40,226 nucleotides of DNA from Candidatus Saccharimonadota bacterium. Lineage in GTDB: Bacteria; Patescibacteriota; Saccharimonadia; Saccharimonadales; AQU-01. Below the pieces are notes generated by a model. That model did not search any database and was not told the origin of the DNA. It saw nothing but the letters and a program-made list of their open reading frames with translations. Below are positions 8,045 to 17,144 of the stretch, one piece after another; the stretch's first letter is position 1; every line of letters begins with the position of its first letter. Position numbers and translations under genes: made by a program. The stretch spans positions 1 through 40,226 of the forward strand of contig JAHBAU020000008.1 of assembly GCA_018499905.2 (NCBI GenBank), written 5' to 3'.

Positions 8045-9082
8045 ATGAAAAAAGCCTCGCACCGCCCACTAAACGACTACAGTACAAAAGAACTGCTTTC
8101 TGAATTAAAGAATCGGGCTAAACAGAAAAAAACTGTAGTCCCTGCCAAGCTTGGGATTGGAAAATCACGCGACCCTGCGGACATTTTTGAAGATCTGAGT
8201 CGTGACGCCGAGAAAGCTCTTGTGCAATCAATAGCCAGCAAAGGTCGCACCGGTACTTATCGCGACAACAGCATTAGCAACGAGGAGCGACTTGCTGAAA
8301 AAATGTGGTGGTGGCTGAGCGAGCAAGATCACGATAGCTCAAAGCATTGGGCTAATGTCTGGCTGGAAGCAAACCGAGCAGATGAGGTCGGCAAAAAGAA
8401 CCTCTCTACACGTGAAGCGTGGCTTGAAAAAACCCTTAAAAAGATACCAAAAGGCAAAAAGATTCTTGATGCAGGTGCAGGTGAATTACAGTACAAACGC
8501 TTCTGCAAACACCTAGAATATGTAAGTCAGGATTTTGGACAGTACAACGGCGAGGGCAATACGGCTGGGTTACAAATGGGCAGCTGGGACAACTCTAAGC
8601 TTGATATCGTATCCGATATTGGCGACATCCCCGTTCCCGATAAATCCTTTGATGCAATCATGTGCATTGAAGTTTTTGAACACATACCCAAACCAATCGA
8701 TGCCTTAAAGGAGTTTTCGCGCATCATGAAGCCAGGCGGTACAGTCATTATCACCACGCCATTTTGCGCCATGACACACTTCGCGCCGTACTTTTTTTAT
8801 AATGGGTACAGCCGATATTTTTACGAGAAAATGTTGCCCGAATTTGGGTTCGAGATAAAAGAAATTACGTTTAACGGAAATTACTTTGAATATCTTGCCC
8901 AGGAAGTGCGTCGTATGGATGAGATGCGCGATCGTTATGCGTCTAAATCTGCCAAGCCAACACCATTCGACGCCATCATAACCCAGTGGATGTTACGACG
9001 ACTCGAAGAAATGTCTAAAAAAGATACGGGTTCAAATGAACTGCTGGTACAGGGAGTGATGGTTGTAGGAGTCAAAAAATGA
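8045..9082 (+). CDS. Class I SAM-dependent methyltransferase
   Basis: The catalytic domain occupies about residues 135-250: KKILDAGAGELQYKRFC (motif I), FDAIMCIEVFEHIPKP and PGGTVIITTPF. The first 130 residues are a charged, helical extension (with KMWWWLSEQD) that I do not recognise. The very N-terminus, STKELLSELKNRAKQKK, resembles the basic tail at the end of the preceding gene product. The enzyme probably methylates a glycan or nucleotide-sugar, but the substrate cannot be read from sequence. Its stop overlaps the fucosyltransferase start by 4 nt. Confidence 0.85.
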   Translation: MKKASHRPLNDYSTKELLSELKNRAKQKKTVVPAKLGIGKSRDPADIFEDLSRDAEKALVQSIASKGRTGTYRDNSISNEERLAEKMWWWLSEQDHDSSKHWANVWLEANRADEVGKKNLSTREAWLEKTLKKIPKGKKILDAGAGELQYKRFCKHLEYVSQDFGQYNGEGNTAGLQMGSWDNSKLDIVSDIGDIPVPDKSFDAIMCIEVFEHIPKPIDALKEFSRIMKPGGTVIITTPFCAMTHFAPYFFYNGYSRYFYEKMLPEFGFEIKEITFNGNYFEYLAQEVRRMDEMRDRYASKSAKPTPFDAIITQWMLRRLEEMSKKDTGSNELLVQGVMVVGVKK

Positions 9083-9966
9083 TCGTCGTCCGGTTAATGG
9101 GCGGCCTTGGCAACCAGATGTTCCAATATGCCGCTGGGCTTAGCTTGGCGCATAAACACAAGACAAAACTTCGCATTGACCGCTCGTGGTTTGACCTGCA
9201 CCGAGAGAATGTTGATGCGCCGCGCGATTATGAGCTTGATTGTTTTACCCTGCCTCAGGACTTTATTTCGCCAGATCAATATATAGAAATGACTGAGCAA
9301 ACGAGTTTAAAAAGACGAGTGTTCCTCGCCACCAAAGCGGCAGCTAAACCAAAATTACGACTGTACACAGAACCCCATTATCATTTTGATTCAGGATTCT
9401 GGCGGCAGAAAGATAACGTTATCATAAGTGGGTTTTGGCAAAGTGAGCAGTATTTCGGAACCGCAGCCCCGAATATACAAAAAGCTTTCTCGTTCGCCAA
9501 AGCGCCGAGTGGAAAAAATAAGCAACTCGCCCAGCAGATTGCGGCGCTTGGCGCAAACAGTGTCTCGCTGCACGTCCGCCGAAGCGACTATGCGAATATC
9601 AAGACCACAAAAGAGACGCACGGCTTGATGGGCCTTGACTATTATCGAGAGGCGATCAAACTCATCGAAAAGAAAATTCAAAACCCCACCTTTTTCGTCA
9701 TATCGGATGACCCTGAATGGTGCAAAAAGCATATTAAAATCAAGAAGCACGAAACTATCTACATCGACCATAACAAGGATGGCTGGAAAGACATGCAACT
9801 TATGTCCTTGTGTCAAAATCATATTATTGCCAACAGCAGCTTTAGCTGGTGGGGTGCATGGCTCGACCAATCACAAAAGAAAATCGTGATTGGCCCAAAG
9901 CGCTGGTTCGCCGATACGACCATCAATGTAAGTGATGTCTTACCAAAAGGCTGGAAAAAGCTATGA
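9079..9966 (+). CDS. GT11 family fucosyltransferase (alpha-1,2-type)
   Basis: The product is full length for glycosyltransferase family 11 (295 residues). It has the N-terminal GGLGNQMFQYAAGLSLA motif, the donor-binding H-x-R-R-x-D motif (SLHVRRSDY) and the family's late block NSSFSWWGAWL followed by PKRWF. GT11 enzymes transfer L-fucose from GDP-fucose, usually in alpha-1,2 linkage to galactose. The window also encodes Gmd and Fcl, which together make GDP-fucose, so donor supply and transferase occur in one locus. The acceptor sugar is unknown. Start and stop overlap both neighbours by 4 nt. Confidence 0.93.
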   Translation: MIVVRLMGGLGNQMFQYAAGLSLAHKHKTKLRIDRSWFDLHRENVDAPRDYELDCFTLPQDFISPDQYIEMTEQTSLKRRVFLATKAAAKPKLRLYTEPHYHFDSGFWRQKDNVIISGFWQSEQYFGTAAPNIQKAFSFAKAPSGKNKQLAQQIAALGANSVSLHVRRSDYANIKTTKETHGLMGLDYYREAIKLIEKKIQNPTFFVISDDPEWCKKHIKIKKHETIYIDHNKDGWKDMQLMSLCQNHIIANSSFSWWGAWLDQSQKKIVIGPKRWFADTTINVSDVLPKGWKKL

Positions 9967-10904
9967 GCAAGCGGCCAAAAGTAACCGTTCTTATGAGTGT
10001 TTATAACTCAGAGGAATATTTGCATGAAGCAATTGACAGCATCCTTAACCAAACCTTCAAAGACTTTGAATTTTTAATTATTAATGACGGTTCAACCGAC
10101 AAAAGTTTAAAGATTATTAAAAGTTATAAAGATACAAGAATTCGCCTTATCGATCGAGAAAACTGGGGCTTAACGCGCTCTCTCAATCAAGGGCTGGAAA
10201 TAGCCAAGGGTGAGTACATTGCACGACAGGACTCCGACGATGCATCAGTTCCAGAACGGCTAGAAAAAGAAGTTGCTTATCTTGACGCACACCCGCAGGC
10301 CGGCATGGTAGGTAGTAACTACACCATTACAGACCTCAAAGGTAAACCAAAAGTAACGACAAATGTGTTTACGCATCCTGCCGACCTAAAACTTTGCCAA
10401 GTAACCTGTAATCAGTTCGGCCACGGCTCGGTCATGATGCGTAAAAGTGTTATCGACAAGGTTGGTGGATACGATGCAACTGTTGGATATGTCGAGGATT
10501 ATGATTTATGGACTAGGATCAGCCGAGTCGCCGACATCGCCAATTTTGAAGAGCCACTATATCTCTACAAAAGTAACGACAAAGGCGTAAGTTTGCAGAA
10601 CCAAGAGCTGCAGATCAAGCAAACCTTTGCGGTACGCGACAAAGCATTCAAGCATTTTCGTTCGCATCGCCGACAGTATCGCATTTACTCGTATCATCCA
10701 AGTGGGCAAGATTATCGTCGTCGCAAGTCAACGTTGTATCGCAATTTGGCGTATCTGTATCGTGAAGATGGCTCCATCATTCGGGCTGCGCAAATGTTGC
10801 TTGTAGCTATACTTTTCACTCCAAAAAATAAACGAAATTACCGACTGCTCGCCAAGACGCTGCTAAAACCCCGTGCACCGTCATGGGAGTTTGAATTCCT
10901 ATGA
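9963..10904 (+). CDS. GT2 family glycosyltransferase
   Basis: A GT-A fold glycosyltransferase of family 2. VTVLMSVYNSEEYL opens the nucleotide-binding half, IINDGSTD follows, RQDSDD supplies the metal-binding DXD motif and YVEDYDLWTR holds the likely catalytic acid. The last 90 residues are basic and probably helical. It is more similar to the GT2 at 12940 than to the two between them (shared LNQGLE/LNHGIE, GEYIAR, ED-YDLW-R). It is cytoplasmic or peripheral to the membrane, and the donor is not predictable. It overlaps both neighbours by 4 nt. Confidence 0.9.
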   Translation: MSKRPKVTVLMSVYNSEEYLHEAIDSILNQTFKDFEFLIINDGSTDKSLKIIKSYKDTRIRLIDRENWGLTRSLNQGLEIAKGEYIARQDSDDASVPERLEKEVAYLDAHPQAGMVGSNYTITDLKGKPKVTTNVFTHPADLKLCQVTCNQFGHGSVMMRKSVIDKVGGYDATVGYVEDYDLWTRISRVADIANFEEPLYLYKSNDKGVSLQNQELQIKQTFAVRDKAFKHFRSHRRQYRIYSYHPSGQDYRRRKSTLYRNLAYLYREDGSIIRAAQMLLVAILFTPKNKRNYRLLAKTLLKPRAPSWEFEFL

Positions 10905-11911
10905 AAAAGGGCGCACTTGCAGTAGACATTATCATCCCAACGTATAACGGACTGCCTTGGCTTGAAAAAACAGTGCGCAGTGTCCTTGATCAAACCTACA
11001 AAAACTTCACACTGTACATTATTGATGATGGATCAACCGACAAAACCGCTGCGTACGTGAAGGCCTTGAAGGATAAACGTGTTCGTTACTTACACAAGGC
11101 AAATGGCGGACAATCAACCGCAAGAAATGTCGGCATAAAAGCATCAACTTCTCCCCTTTTAGCATTTCTTGATTCTGATGACATTTGGTACCCAACAAAG
11201 CTCGAAAAACAGGTCGCCATCATGGAAAAAAAACCAAAGGTGGGTATGGTGTATGGTCATTATTATTTGATTGATGAAGCCGATGAGATTATTACGTACC
11301 TTCAGATATGGAAACGGGGTCGCATTTTTGATGATTTATTAAACGGCAACATCATTGCCGGAAGCGCCAGCATGGTTTTAATCCGCCGCGAAGTTTTCGA
11401 TACACTCGGTTTGTTTAAAGAAGATTTTTTGATTGGCGAAGACTGGGAGATGTGGCTACGGATTGCAAATAGCTATGATATCGATTTTGTTCCAGAGATT
11501 ATTGCAGGCCTTCGACATCGACATGATGGCATGCAGAAAAATTACAAAAAAATGGCTGACGGGCTTGTATACGCTTACGGCTACATTGTGCATGAATTCA
11601 GAATGAAAGGCTGGCGTAAACGTCGTTTTGCTAATGCGACACTGTACACAGCTACCGAACTGTATATGCGGGCCGGCTTTCGCACGAAAGCCAAGATAAC
11701 ATTATTAAAACTTTTTGCACAAAGCCCGAGTGCATTTTTTGCAAACGGCGGCTGGAAAATACACTACAGTACTAGTTTTTTTATGAAGGCCATATTTAGC
11801 ACAAAGATTGTTCGGTATGCCACCTGGCAAGTCCGAAGAACCGAACGATATGCAGGCAGGTCGATAAAAGCTGTGTTGGGTCATAGTACCGAGCCGGGGG
11901 CAAAACAATGA
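10901..11911 (+). CDS. GT2 family glycosyltransferase (paralogue of next gene)
   Basis: The product starts with the family 2 block DIIIPTYNGLPWLEKTV and has YIIDDGSTD, the DXD-type LAFLDSDDIWYPTKLEKQ and the acidic IGEDWEMWLRI motif. The following gene carries matching motifs at matching spacing (FIDADDIWYPTKLADQ, NGEDWEYWLRI, IAGSASM), so the two are a tandem duplication. Both share a C-terminal helical extension of about 100 residues. Each probably adds one sugar of the repeat unit, and divergence may have given different acceptors. It overlaps both neighbours by 4 nt. Confidence 0.9.
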   Translation: MKKGALAVDIIIPTYNGLPWLEKTVRSVLDQTYKNFTLYIIDDGSTDKTAAYVKALKDKRVRYLHKANGGQSTARNVGIKASTSPLLAFLDSDDIWYPTKLEKQVAIMEKKPKVGMVYGHYYLIDEADEIITYLQIWKRGRIFDDLLNGNIIAGSASMVLIRREVFDTLGLFKEDFLIGEDWEMWLRIANSYDIDFVPEIIAGLRHRHDGMQKNYKKMADGLVYAYGYIVHEFRMKGWRKRRFANATLYTATELYMRAGFRTKAKITLLKLFAQSPSAFFANGGWKIHYSTSFFMKAIFSTKIVRYATWQVRRTERYAGRSIKAVLGHSTEPGAKQ

Positions 11912-12930
11912 GAAACAAGATAGACACTCCGGTTGATATTGTCATGCCAACATTTAATAGCATGCGTTGGCTGCCAAAAACCATTGAAAGTATTCTGTCG
12001 CAAACTCATCAAAACTGGAAACTGTACATTACCGATGATGGCTCATCGGATGATACAAAAAAATACATTCTTGGTCTTAAAGAGAAACGAATTCACTACA
12101 TCTCTCAGCAGCACAAAGGTGCTGCTGCCGCTCGCAACTCAGGCATTACACAAGGTTCCTCGCCCTTTATTGCCTTTATTGACGCTGATGATATCTGGTA
12201 TCCAACAAAGTTGGCCGATCAGCTCCAGCTCATGCAGCAAGATACAACTGTTGGGCTCGTTTATGGGCAGCATTACAATATTAACGATCAGGATATCATT
12301 ACCTCAAGCCTCAAAATTGATAAACGAGGCGACTTGTTTGAAGAACTGTGCCACGGCAACTGTATTGCCGGTAGCGCCAGTATGGCAATGATTAGCCGCT
12401 CGATTGTTGACAAGGTTGGGGTGTTTCGCGAGGACTTGGTAAATGGCGAAGACTGGGAGTACTGGCTTCGCATTTCACAGCACTGCAAGATTGATTACGT
12501 ACCAAAAATAATTGCTGCTATCCGACAACACGGCGACAGCGTACAATCCAATACCAAAAGAATGGCCGATGGACTCGTGCAAGCATTTGAAGTTATTACG
12601 AGCGAGTACACACTCACGCGCTCTCAACGTATTTACATCGCTTCGTATTGTTTATTCAACGCAGCAAAAGACTACTTTGCGTCCACACACTACCTGCTAG
12701 CGCGAAAAACCATCATTCGTTTGCTCAAAGAAAATCCACATGCCTTGTTTGAGCTAGATAACTGGACAGTTAAATTTGGGGTTGGCCCATATTACAAAAT
12801 CCTGTTTTCTAACCCCTTCACTGACCTCCTTGGCAAACTGCTGAGACTTATCCAAAAGGCCTTGAGCAGGCTATTGGATTTTGGTTTTCGCGTTGTTCGG
12901 AAACTTACAAAAATAGTGCGAAGAGTATAG
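11908..12930 (+). CDS. GT2 family glycosyltransferase (paralogue of preceding gene)
   Basis: This is the second copy of the tandem GT2 pair. It has VDIVMPTFNSMRWLPKTI, YITDDGSSDD, FIDADDIWYPTK (DXD region) and GEDWEYWLRI. Relative to its partner it has lost the Gly in the PTYNG-type start, and its C-terminal tail is rebuilt into a basic amphipathic helix (RLIQKALSRLLDFGFRVVRK) that may attach to the membrane. It is one of only two genes in the 9963-17142 run that does not overlap its downstream neighbour: 9 nt separate it from the next ATG. Confidence 0.9.
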   Translation: MRNKIDTPVDIVMPTFNSMRWLPKTIESILSQTHQNWKLYITDDGSSDDTKKYILGLKEKRIHYISQQHKGAAAARNSGITQGSSPFIAFIDADDIWYPTKLADQLQLMQQDTTVGLVYGQHYNINDQDIITSSLKIDKRGDLFEELCHGNCIAGSASMAMISRSIVDKVGVFREDLVNGEDWEYWLRISQHCKIDYVPKIIAAIRQHGDSVQSNTKRMADGLVQAFEVITSEYTLTRSQRIYIASYCLFNAAKDYFASTHYLLARKTIIRLLKENPHALFELDNWTVKFGVGPYYKILFSNPFTDLLGKLLRLIQKALSRLLDFGFRVVRKLTKIVRRV

Positions 12931-12939
12931 AAATCAGCT

Positions 12940-13866
12940 ATGAAACTATCGGTAGTACTCCCAACATACAATGGCGCAAACTATCTTGCGCTGGCACTAG
13001 ACAGTATTCTGACACAAACGTACACTGATTTTGAGTTACTGGTCATTAATGATGGATCAACCGACAAGACGGCTTCAATTCTTGCGGCATATGCCAAAAA
13101 GGACAAGCGGCTCCATGTGATAACCCAGCCGAACAAAGGCCTGGTAGCCAGCCTAAATCATGGCATTGAGCTCGCAAGCGGCGAGTATATTGCCCGGCAT
13201 GACGATGACGATGTGTCGCACCCAGAACGCTTCATGAAACAAGTTGCATTCTTGGACTCGCACCCCGATGTAGCTATTGTTGGCAGCTCAATGAGTGTCA
13301 TGGACGACGCAGGACAGGTCCTGCACAATCATGCTGTACTACTGCAAGATCCGGAACTGCGACACGAGTTATTGATTCGCTCCCCCTTCCCACACGGATC
13401 CGTCGTGTTTCGTAAATCAGCTGCGGTCAACGCTGGCTTGTACAATGGCGACACATGGCCCGCCGAGGACTATGATTTGTGGCTGAGGATGAGTCAGCAA
13501 GGTCAGCTGGCTAACATTGACGATTATTTGTATACCTACCGCGAAAATTCCAAAGGCATTTCATCAATGCGTCAACAAGAACAAGCCGAAAAAACAGCGG
13601 CAGTCCGCGCCCGTGCTTGGGAGCTGCGCCGTGTGCTACTGAATGCCAAACGTATTGATGTGTCAGCTTATTTAAAGCTTGATATGGGCGGCTTACGCAT
13701 CAAGCGAATTTTGGATAACTACCGCCAGGTGCATCACAAGGCCTGGCAAAGCCGCGATTCATTTATTATGATAAGAAACTTTCGGCTGATTGCTGGCAGT
13801 CCTCGCCTTTACCGCGATACAGCTGGTAAAATAAAACGGAAGCTAAGGAAGAAAGTGGACGCTTGA
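12940..13866 (+). CDS. GT2 family glycosyltransferase
   Basis: The product has LSVVLPTYNGANYLALAL, LLVINDGSTDKT, RHDDDDVSHPERF (metal-binding DXD region) and PAEDYDLWLRM. It is the closer relative of the GT2 at 9963, so the A-B-B'-A' order of the four genes suggests duplication of pairs or single genes and later reshuffling. The C-terminal 80 residues are basic. The ATG at 12940 lacks a strong ribosome site (only AAATCAGCT precedes it). Its stop TGA shares bases with the next ATG (TGATG). Confidence 0.9.
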   Translation: MKLSVVLPTYNGANYLALALDSILTQTYTDFELLVINDGSTDKTASILAAYAKKDKRLHVITQPNKGLVASLNHGIELASGEYIARHDDDDVSHPERFMKQVAFLDSHPDVAIVGSSMSVMDDAGQVLHNHAVLLQDPELRHELLIRSPFPHGSVVFRKSAAVNAGLYNGDTWPAEDYDLWLRMSQQGQLANIDDYLYTYRENSKGISSMRQQEQAEKTAAVRARAWELRRVLLNAKRIDVSAYLKLDMGGLRIKRILDNYRQVHHKAWQSRDSFIMIRNFRLIAGSPRLYRDTAGKIKRKLRKKVDA

Positions 13867-14756
13867 TGCCCGTGCCCGATATTACCATTGCCATTCCTAC
13901 CTATAACCGCGAAGAAGTCCTCGTTAATACAATTCATGACGCGTTAAACCAAACTATAAAAAATATTGAAGTTTTGGTCATCGATCAAAGCCTTGCGCAT
14001 AGCGCCGCTACCCAAAAAGCCCTGGATACGATTAGGGATAAAAGGTTCCGCTATTTCCAGGTTGACCCCCCATCGGTCACCGCTGCTCGTAATTTTGCCC
14101 TGCAACAGGCAACCGCGCCAATCATCATATTCCTAGATGATGATGTGAAGCTTGACCCCAGGTTTGCAGCGCAGCATTTGGCAATCTATACAGCCAGGCC
14201 CGAGGTGAGCGCAGCTGGCGGACGCGTAATGCAAGCCGGTTTTCCGGTACATAATGAAATTTTACATTTTGATGAGTATGCTTCGTCACGCGGTGTATTT
14301 ACGTCACCTAAATCTGGTTACACCAATGCGTTTGCAGGCGGTAACTGCTCATTGCGCGTTGCAGATGCACTAAAAGTTGGGGGATTTGACACTCGGTACT
14401 ATGGTAATGCCTTTCGTGAAGAAAGTGACATGTCACTCAAAATGACAGCCGCTGGCATGAAGATTTGGTACGAGCCCAAAGCTGAATTATTGCACCTGGC
14501 CGCTCCCTATGGCGGTAATCGAGTCAAAGGCCACATTTTTGACCGTGCTGTGTTTTATCGTAATGAATTATTCTTTACGCTTCGCTGGACAAAAGGCCGA
14601 CGCTTGCGAGCCTTAAAAAGAAAATATCACGAGTACTGCTGGCAGGGCGGCAAACGGCTAAAGATCAAACGTTCAGTATTATTCTCAATGGGACTTATTG
14701 TCGCTTTGTGGCGTTTTGTATGGACAAAACAAACAATCGCTAAGGAGCGCGCGTGA
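13866..14756 (+). CDS. GT2 family glycosyltransferase (distinct subfamily)
   Basis: I use the ATG at 13866. The ORF-track start at 13863 is a TTG one codon earlier. The product has ITIAIPTYNREEVL, VLVIDQS in place of the usual NDGSTD, VTAARNFAL, FLDDDVKLDPRF (DXD) and the GGNCSLR plus FREESDMSLK block seen in rhamnosyl- and galactofuranosyl-like GT2 enzymes. This sets it apart from the other four GT2 genes. A hydrophobic stretch near the end (FSMGLIVALWRFVW) may anchor it at the membrane. It overlaps the next gene, a GTG start, by 4 nt. Confidence 0.88.
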   Translation: MPVPDITIAIPTYNREEVLVNTIHDALNQTIKNIEVLVIDQSLAHSAATQKALDTIRDKRFRYFQVDPPSVTAARNFALQQATAPIIIFLDDDVKLDPRFAAQHLAIYTARPEVSAAGGRVMQAGFPVHNEILHFDEYASSRGVFTSPKSGYTNAFAGGNCSLRVADALKVGGFDTRYYGNAFREESDMSLKMTAAGMKIWYEPKAELLHLAAPYGGNRVKGHIFDRAVFYRNELFFTLRWTKGRRLRALKRKYHEYCWQGGKRLKIKRSVLFSMGLIVALWRFVWTKQTIAKERA

Positions 14757-15958
14757 GAATCGGCGTTGACGTACGGACCATGGAAGGCGGGGCTCAACAC
14801 CGGGGAATCGGACGGTTTGCCACCAGTCTTATTGAAGCGATGTCTAAAATCGACACTAGGAACGACTACTATTTTTTTGTATCACACAAAAATGCGCAGC
14901 CGCCAGATTTTCAGCTAGCTAAGGGATTCAAGCAGTCTGCGCAGCATGGTGGCAAGCAAGGACTGCGGGGCATAAAGTATGTGCGCATCATATATGCCAT
15001 GCCCAAAAAACTTGCTGTCGATACCTATGACCTGGACGTATTCTTTCAGCTTGACCCATTCATGCCAATTACGGCCCACACCACGCCCGTGGTTACCATG
15101 CTGTATGATTTGATTCCCTTTTTATTCCCCAAAACGTACCAGCACGTTCCTTTAAATGGCTACACACCCGGGCACTTTATCGGCTACACCCGATCAAAGA
15201 TAAAGTGGAAGATCCTGACCCGTATGGTCGCTACCTTTGCTCAGGCTGACAGGGTTATTAGCATTTCTGAGCATAGTAAAAAAGATCTGATTTCCTTAGT
15301 ACCCATAGTCAATCCAAAGAAAGTAGTGGCTATCCCGCTCGCAGGGGAGTTGCCAGCCAGTAAGAATCCTGGGCCAGGTGCACTCAAAATAGTACAGCAC
15401 AGATCGTTTCTTTTTTACTTTGGTGGTGCCGATCCTCGCAAAGGCTTAGTTGCCTTTACAAAAACACTTGATGCACTTTGGGAAAGCCATCCAGAGGTGT
15501 ATGTTGTCTATGCCGGCAAAGAGATTCTAGATATGCGTATACCTGAAGCGCGGCGGTTAGATAAGGCTACTAGCCAAGTCTCTCGCCCAAAACAGGTCAT
15601 CCGGCTTGGCTATATTTCTGACGATGAACTAATGTGGGCACTCAAGAACGCACGGTCGTTAGTATTTCCTAGTAGTTATGAAGGCTTTGGGTTACCTGTC
15701 TTGCAAGCCATGCAGGCCGGCTGCCCGGTGGTCGCTTATAATAATTCTTCGATTCCTGAAGTTGCGGGCAAGGCGGCCGTCCTAGTGAAAGACGGCACCT
15801 CAATGGTCCCGGCATTACAACAAATATTGTCCGATAAAACATATCGCAGTCGTCTGGTGCGAGAGGGAAGGTTGCAGGCTTCAAAATTTACTTGGGAAAA
15901 GTCAGCCCGCCAAACACTTAAAGTTCTAACCGAGGCCGCAAAGGAGAAAAAAGCATGA
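14753..15958 (+). CDS. GT4 family glycosyltransferase (paralogue of next gene)
   Basis: A GT-B fold glycosyltransferase. RIGVDVRTMEGGAQHRGIGR forms the N-terminal loop, VVTMLYDLIPFLFP the middle, and PSSYEGFGLPVLQAMQAG the family 4 donor-binding E-x7-E-type region. The start is GTG, overlapping the previous stop (GTGA). The next gene is a tandem paralogue, nearly identical in this C-terminal region but much more diverged at the N-terminus, where acceptors bind. A nucleotide-sugar such as GDP-mannose or UDP-glucose is likely, but the specificity cannot be read. Confidence 0.9.
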   Translation: MRIGVDVRTMEGGAQHRGIGRFATSLIEAMSKIDTRNDYYFFVSHKNAQPPDFQLAKGFKQSAQHGGKQGLRGIKYVRIIYAMPKKLAVDTYDLDVFFQLDPFMPITAHTTPVVTMLYDLIPFLFPKTYQHVPLNGYTPGHFIGYTRSKIKWKILTRMVATFAQADRVISISEHSKKDLISLVPIVNPKKVVAIPLAGELPASKNPGPGALKIVQHRSFLFYFGGADPRKGLVAFTKTLDALWESHPEVYVVYAGKEILDMRIPEARRLDKATSQVSRPKQVIRLGYISDDELMWALKNARSLVFPSSYEGFGLPVLQAMQAGCPVVAYNNSSIPEVAGKAAVLVKDGTSMVPALQQILSDKTYRSRLVREGRLQASKFTWEKSARQTLKVLTEAAKEKKA

Positions 15959-17142
15959 GAATTGGCATAGACGCCCGCCCCCTTCAGCACGAGACACGCT
16001 ACCGCGGTATTGGCAAAGCCCTTGAGTTTTTCCTTGCAGCGTTGCCGAGCGTCCTTTCTCCAGACGACGAGCTGGTGTTCTATGTCGACAAAGAGCTTCC
16101 AAAGCCAGATTTACTTAACACGTTAAGTAAATCCCGAACTATTTTGGTACCTGCCCCCAAACTTGGCCGAAAACGCTACATCCGATCGGTTTTGAAAAGC
16201 TTTACGCCTATTCGACCATCAGTAAAAGATATTGATGTCCTGTTGCAATACGACGCTAATCTCGGTGTTTCAACACGCGTGCCAACAGTAACAATGTTTC
16301 ACGATCTCATACCATATTTATTTCGCGGACAAGAAAAAAAGATTCCGGCTAAGGGTGTTCGAAAAGCAAAAAACTCACTAGCAGGGAATTTATATTGGCA
16401 AAAGTATCTGCGTTTTTTGAAGCAATATGCCAAGGCCACGCACGTTATTGCCATTTCTGAATCCTCCAAACAAGACTACCAAAAGCATGTGCGCAAAAAT
16501 CCTAAGCAGCCTGTAACTGTCGTACATTTAGGTGTCACAAAAAGCCACCTAAGCGGCAAGCCAAGTGCTACAGCCAAGTCACTAGCTAAAGATCCATATA
16601 TTTTGTATGTTGGCGGTATCGATTTGCGCAAAAATGTCGTAGGGCTGGCTAAAACATTTTATGGCGTCAAAGAACAGCACCCAAAGCTTCGATTGCTGGT
16701 CATTGGCAAAGAGTTTGGCCTCAAAGAGCAGCTGCAGGACCTGGGTTGGTTTGCCGTATTAAACAGCAACGCTGATTATAAAAAAGATGTGGTGGTCCCA
16801 GGGTTTTTATCAGACGCTGACCTTGGTTATATTTATGCTCACGCCGAAGCTTTTGTGTTTCCCAGCCGTTATGAAGGGTTTGGCTTACCGGTTCTCGAAG
16901 CCATGCAGGCTGGCTGTCCAGTTGTGGCCTACAAAAACTCATCTGTCACCGAGATTTCCGGCAAGGCCGCCGTCTTGGTCAAGGATGGTGCATCAATGGT
17001 TCCGGCAGTCAGCCAGCTATTAACAGATAAGAATCAACAGAAAACGCTCATTGAAAATGGACGCAAACAAGTCAAAAAATTTACGTGGGAAAAAACCGCT
17101 TTAGAAACTTACCGTGTACTTAAAGCTGTTGCAGAAAAGTAG
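15955..17142 (+). CDS. GT4 family glycosyltransferase (paralogue of preceding gene)
   Basis: The product has RIGIDARPLQHETRYRGIGK at the N-terminus, TVTMFHDLIPYLFRG, LYVGGIDLRKN at the linker and PSRYEGFGLPVLEAMQAGCP with the family 4 Glu residues. It ends the long overlapping operon. The end of this gene meets gmd tail to tail with only 2 nt between the stops, and no hairpin terminator is visible, so transcripts from either side may run into each other. Confidence 0.9.
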   Translation: MRIGIDARPLQHETRYRGIGKALEFFLAALPSVLSPDDELVFYVDKELPKPDLLNTLSKSRTILVPAPKLGRKRYIRSVLKSFTPIRPSVKDIDVLLQYDANLGVSTRVPTVTMFHDLIPYLFRGQEKKIPAKGVRKAKNSLAGNLYWQKYLRFLKQYAKATHVIAISESSKQDYQKHVRKNPKQPVTVVHLGVTKSHLSGKPSATAKSLAKDPYILYVGGIDLRKNVVGLAKTFYGVKEQHPKLRLLVIGKEFGLKEQLQDLGWFAVLNSNADYKKDVVVPGFLSDADLGYIYAHAEAFVFPSRYEGFGLPVLEAMQAGCPVVAYKNSSVTEISGKAAVLVKDGASMVPAVSQLLTDKNQQKTLIENGRKQVKKFTWEKTALETYRVLKAVAEK

Positions 17143-17144
17143 TC

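Noticed and set aside
9391-9870. 159-aa minus-strand ORF inside the fucosyltransferase gene
   Set aside because: It is a shadow frame of a gene whose GT11 motifs are complete; it has no ribosome site and no family features.
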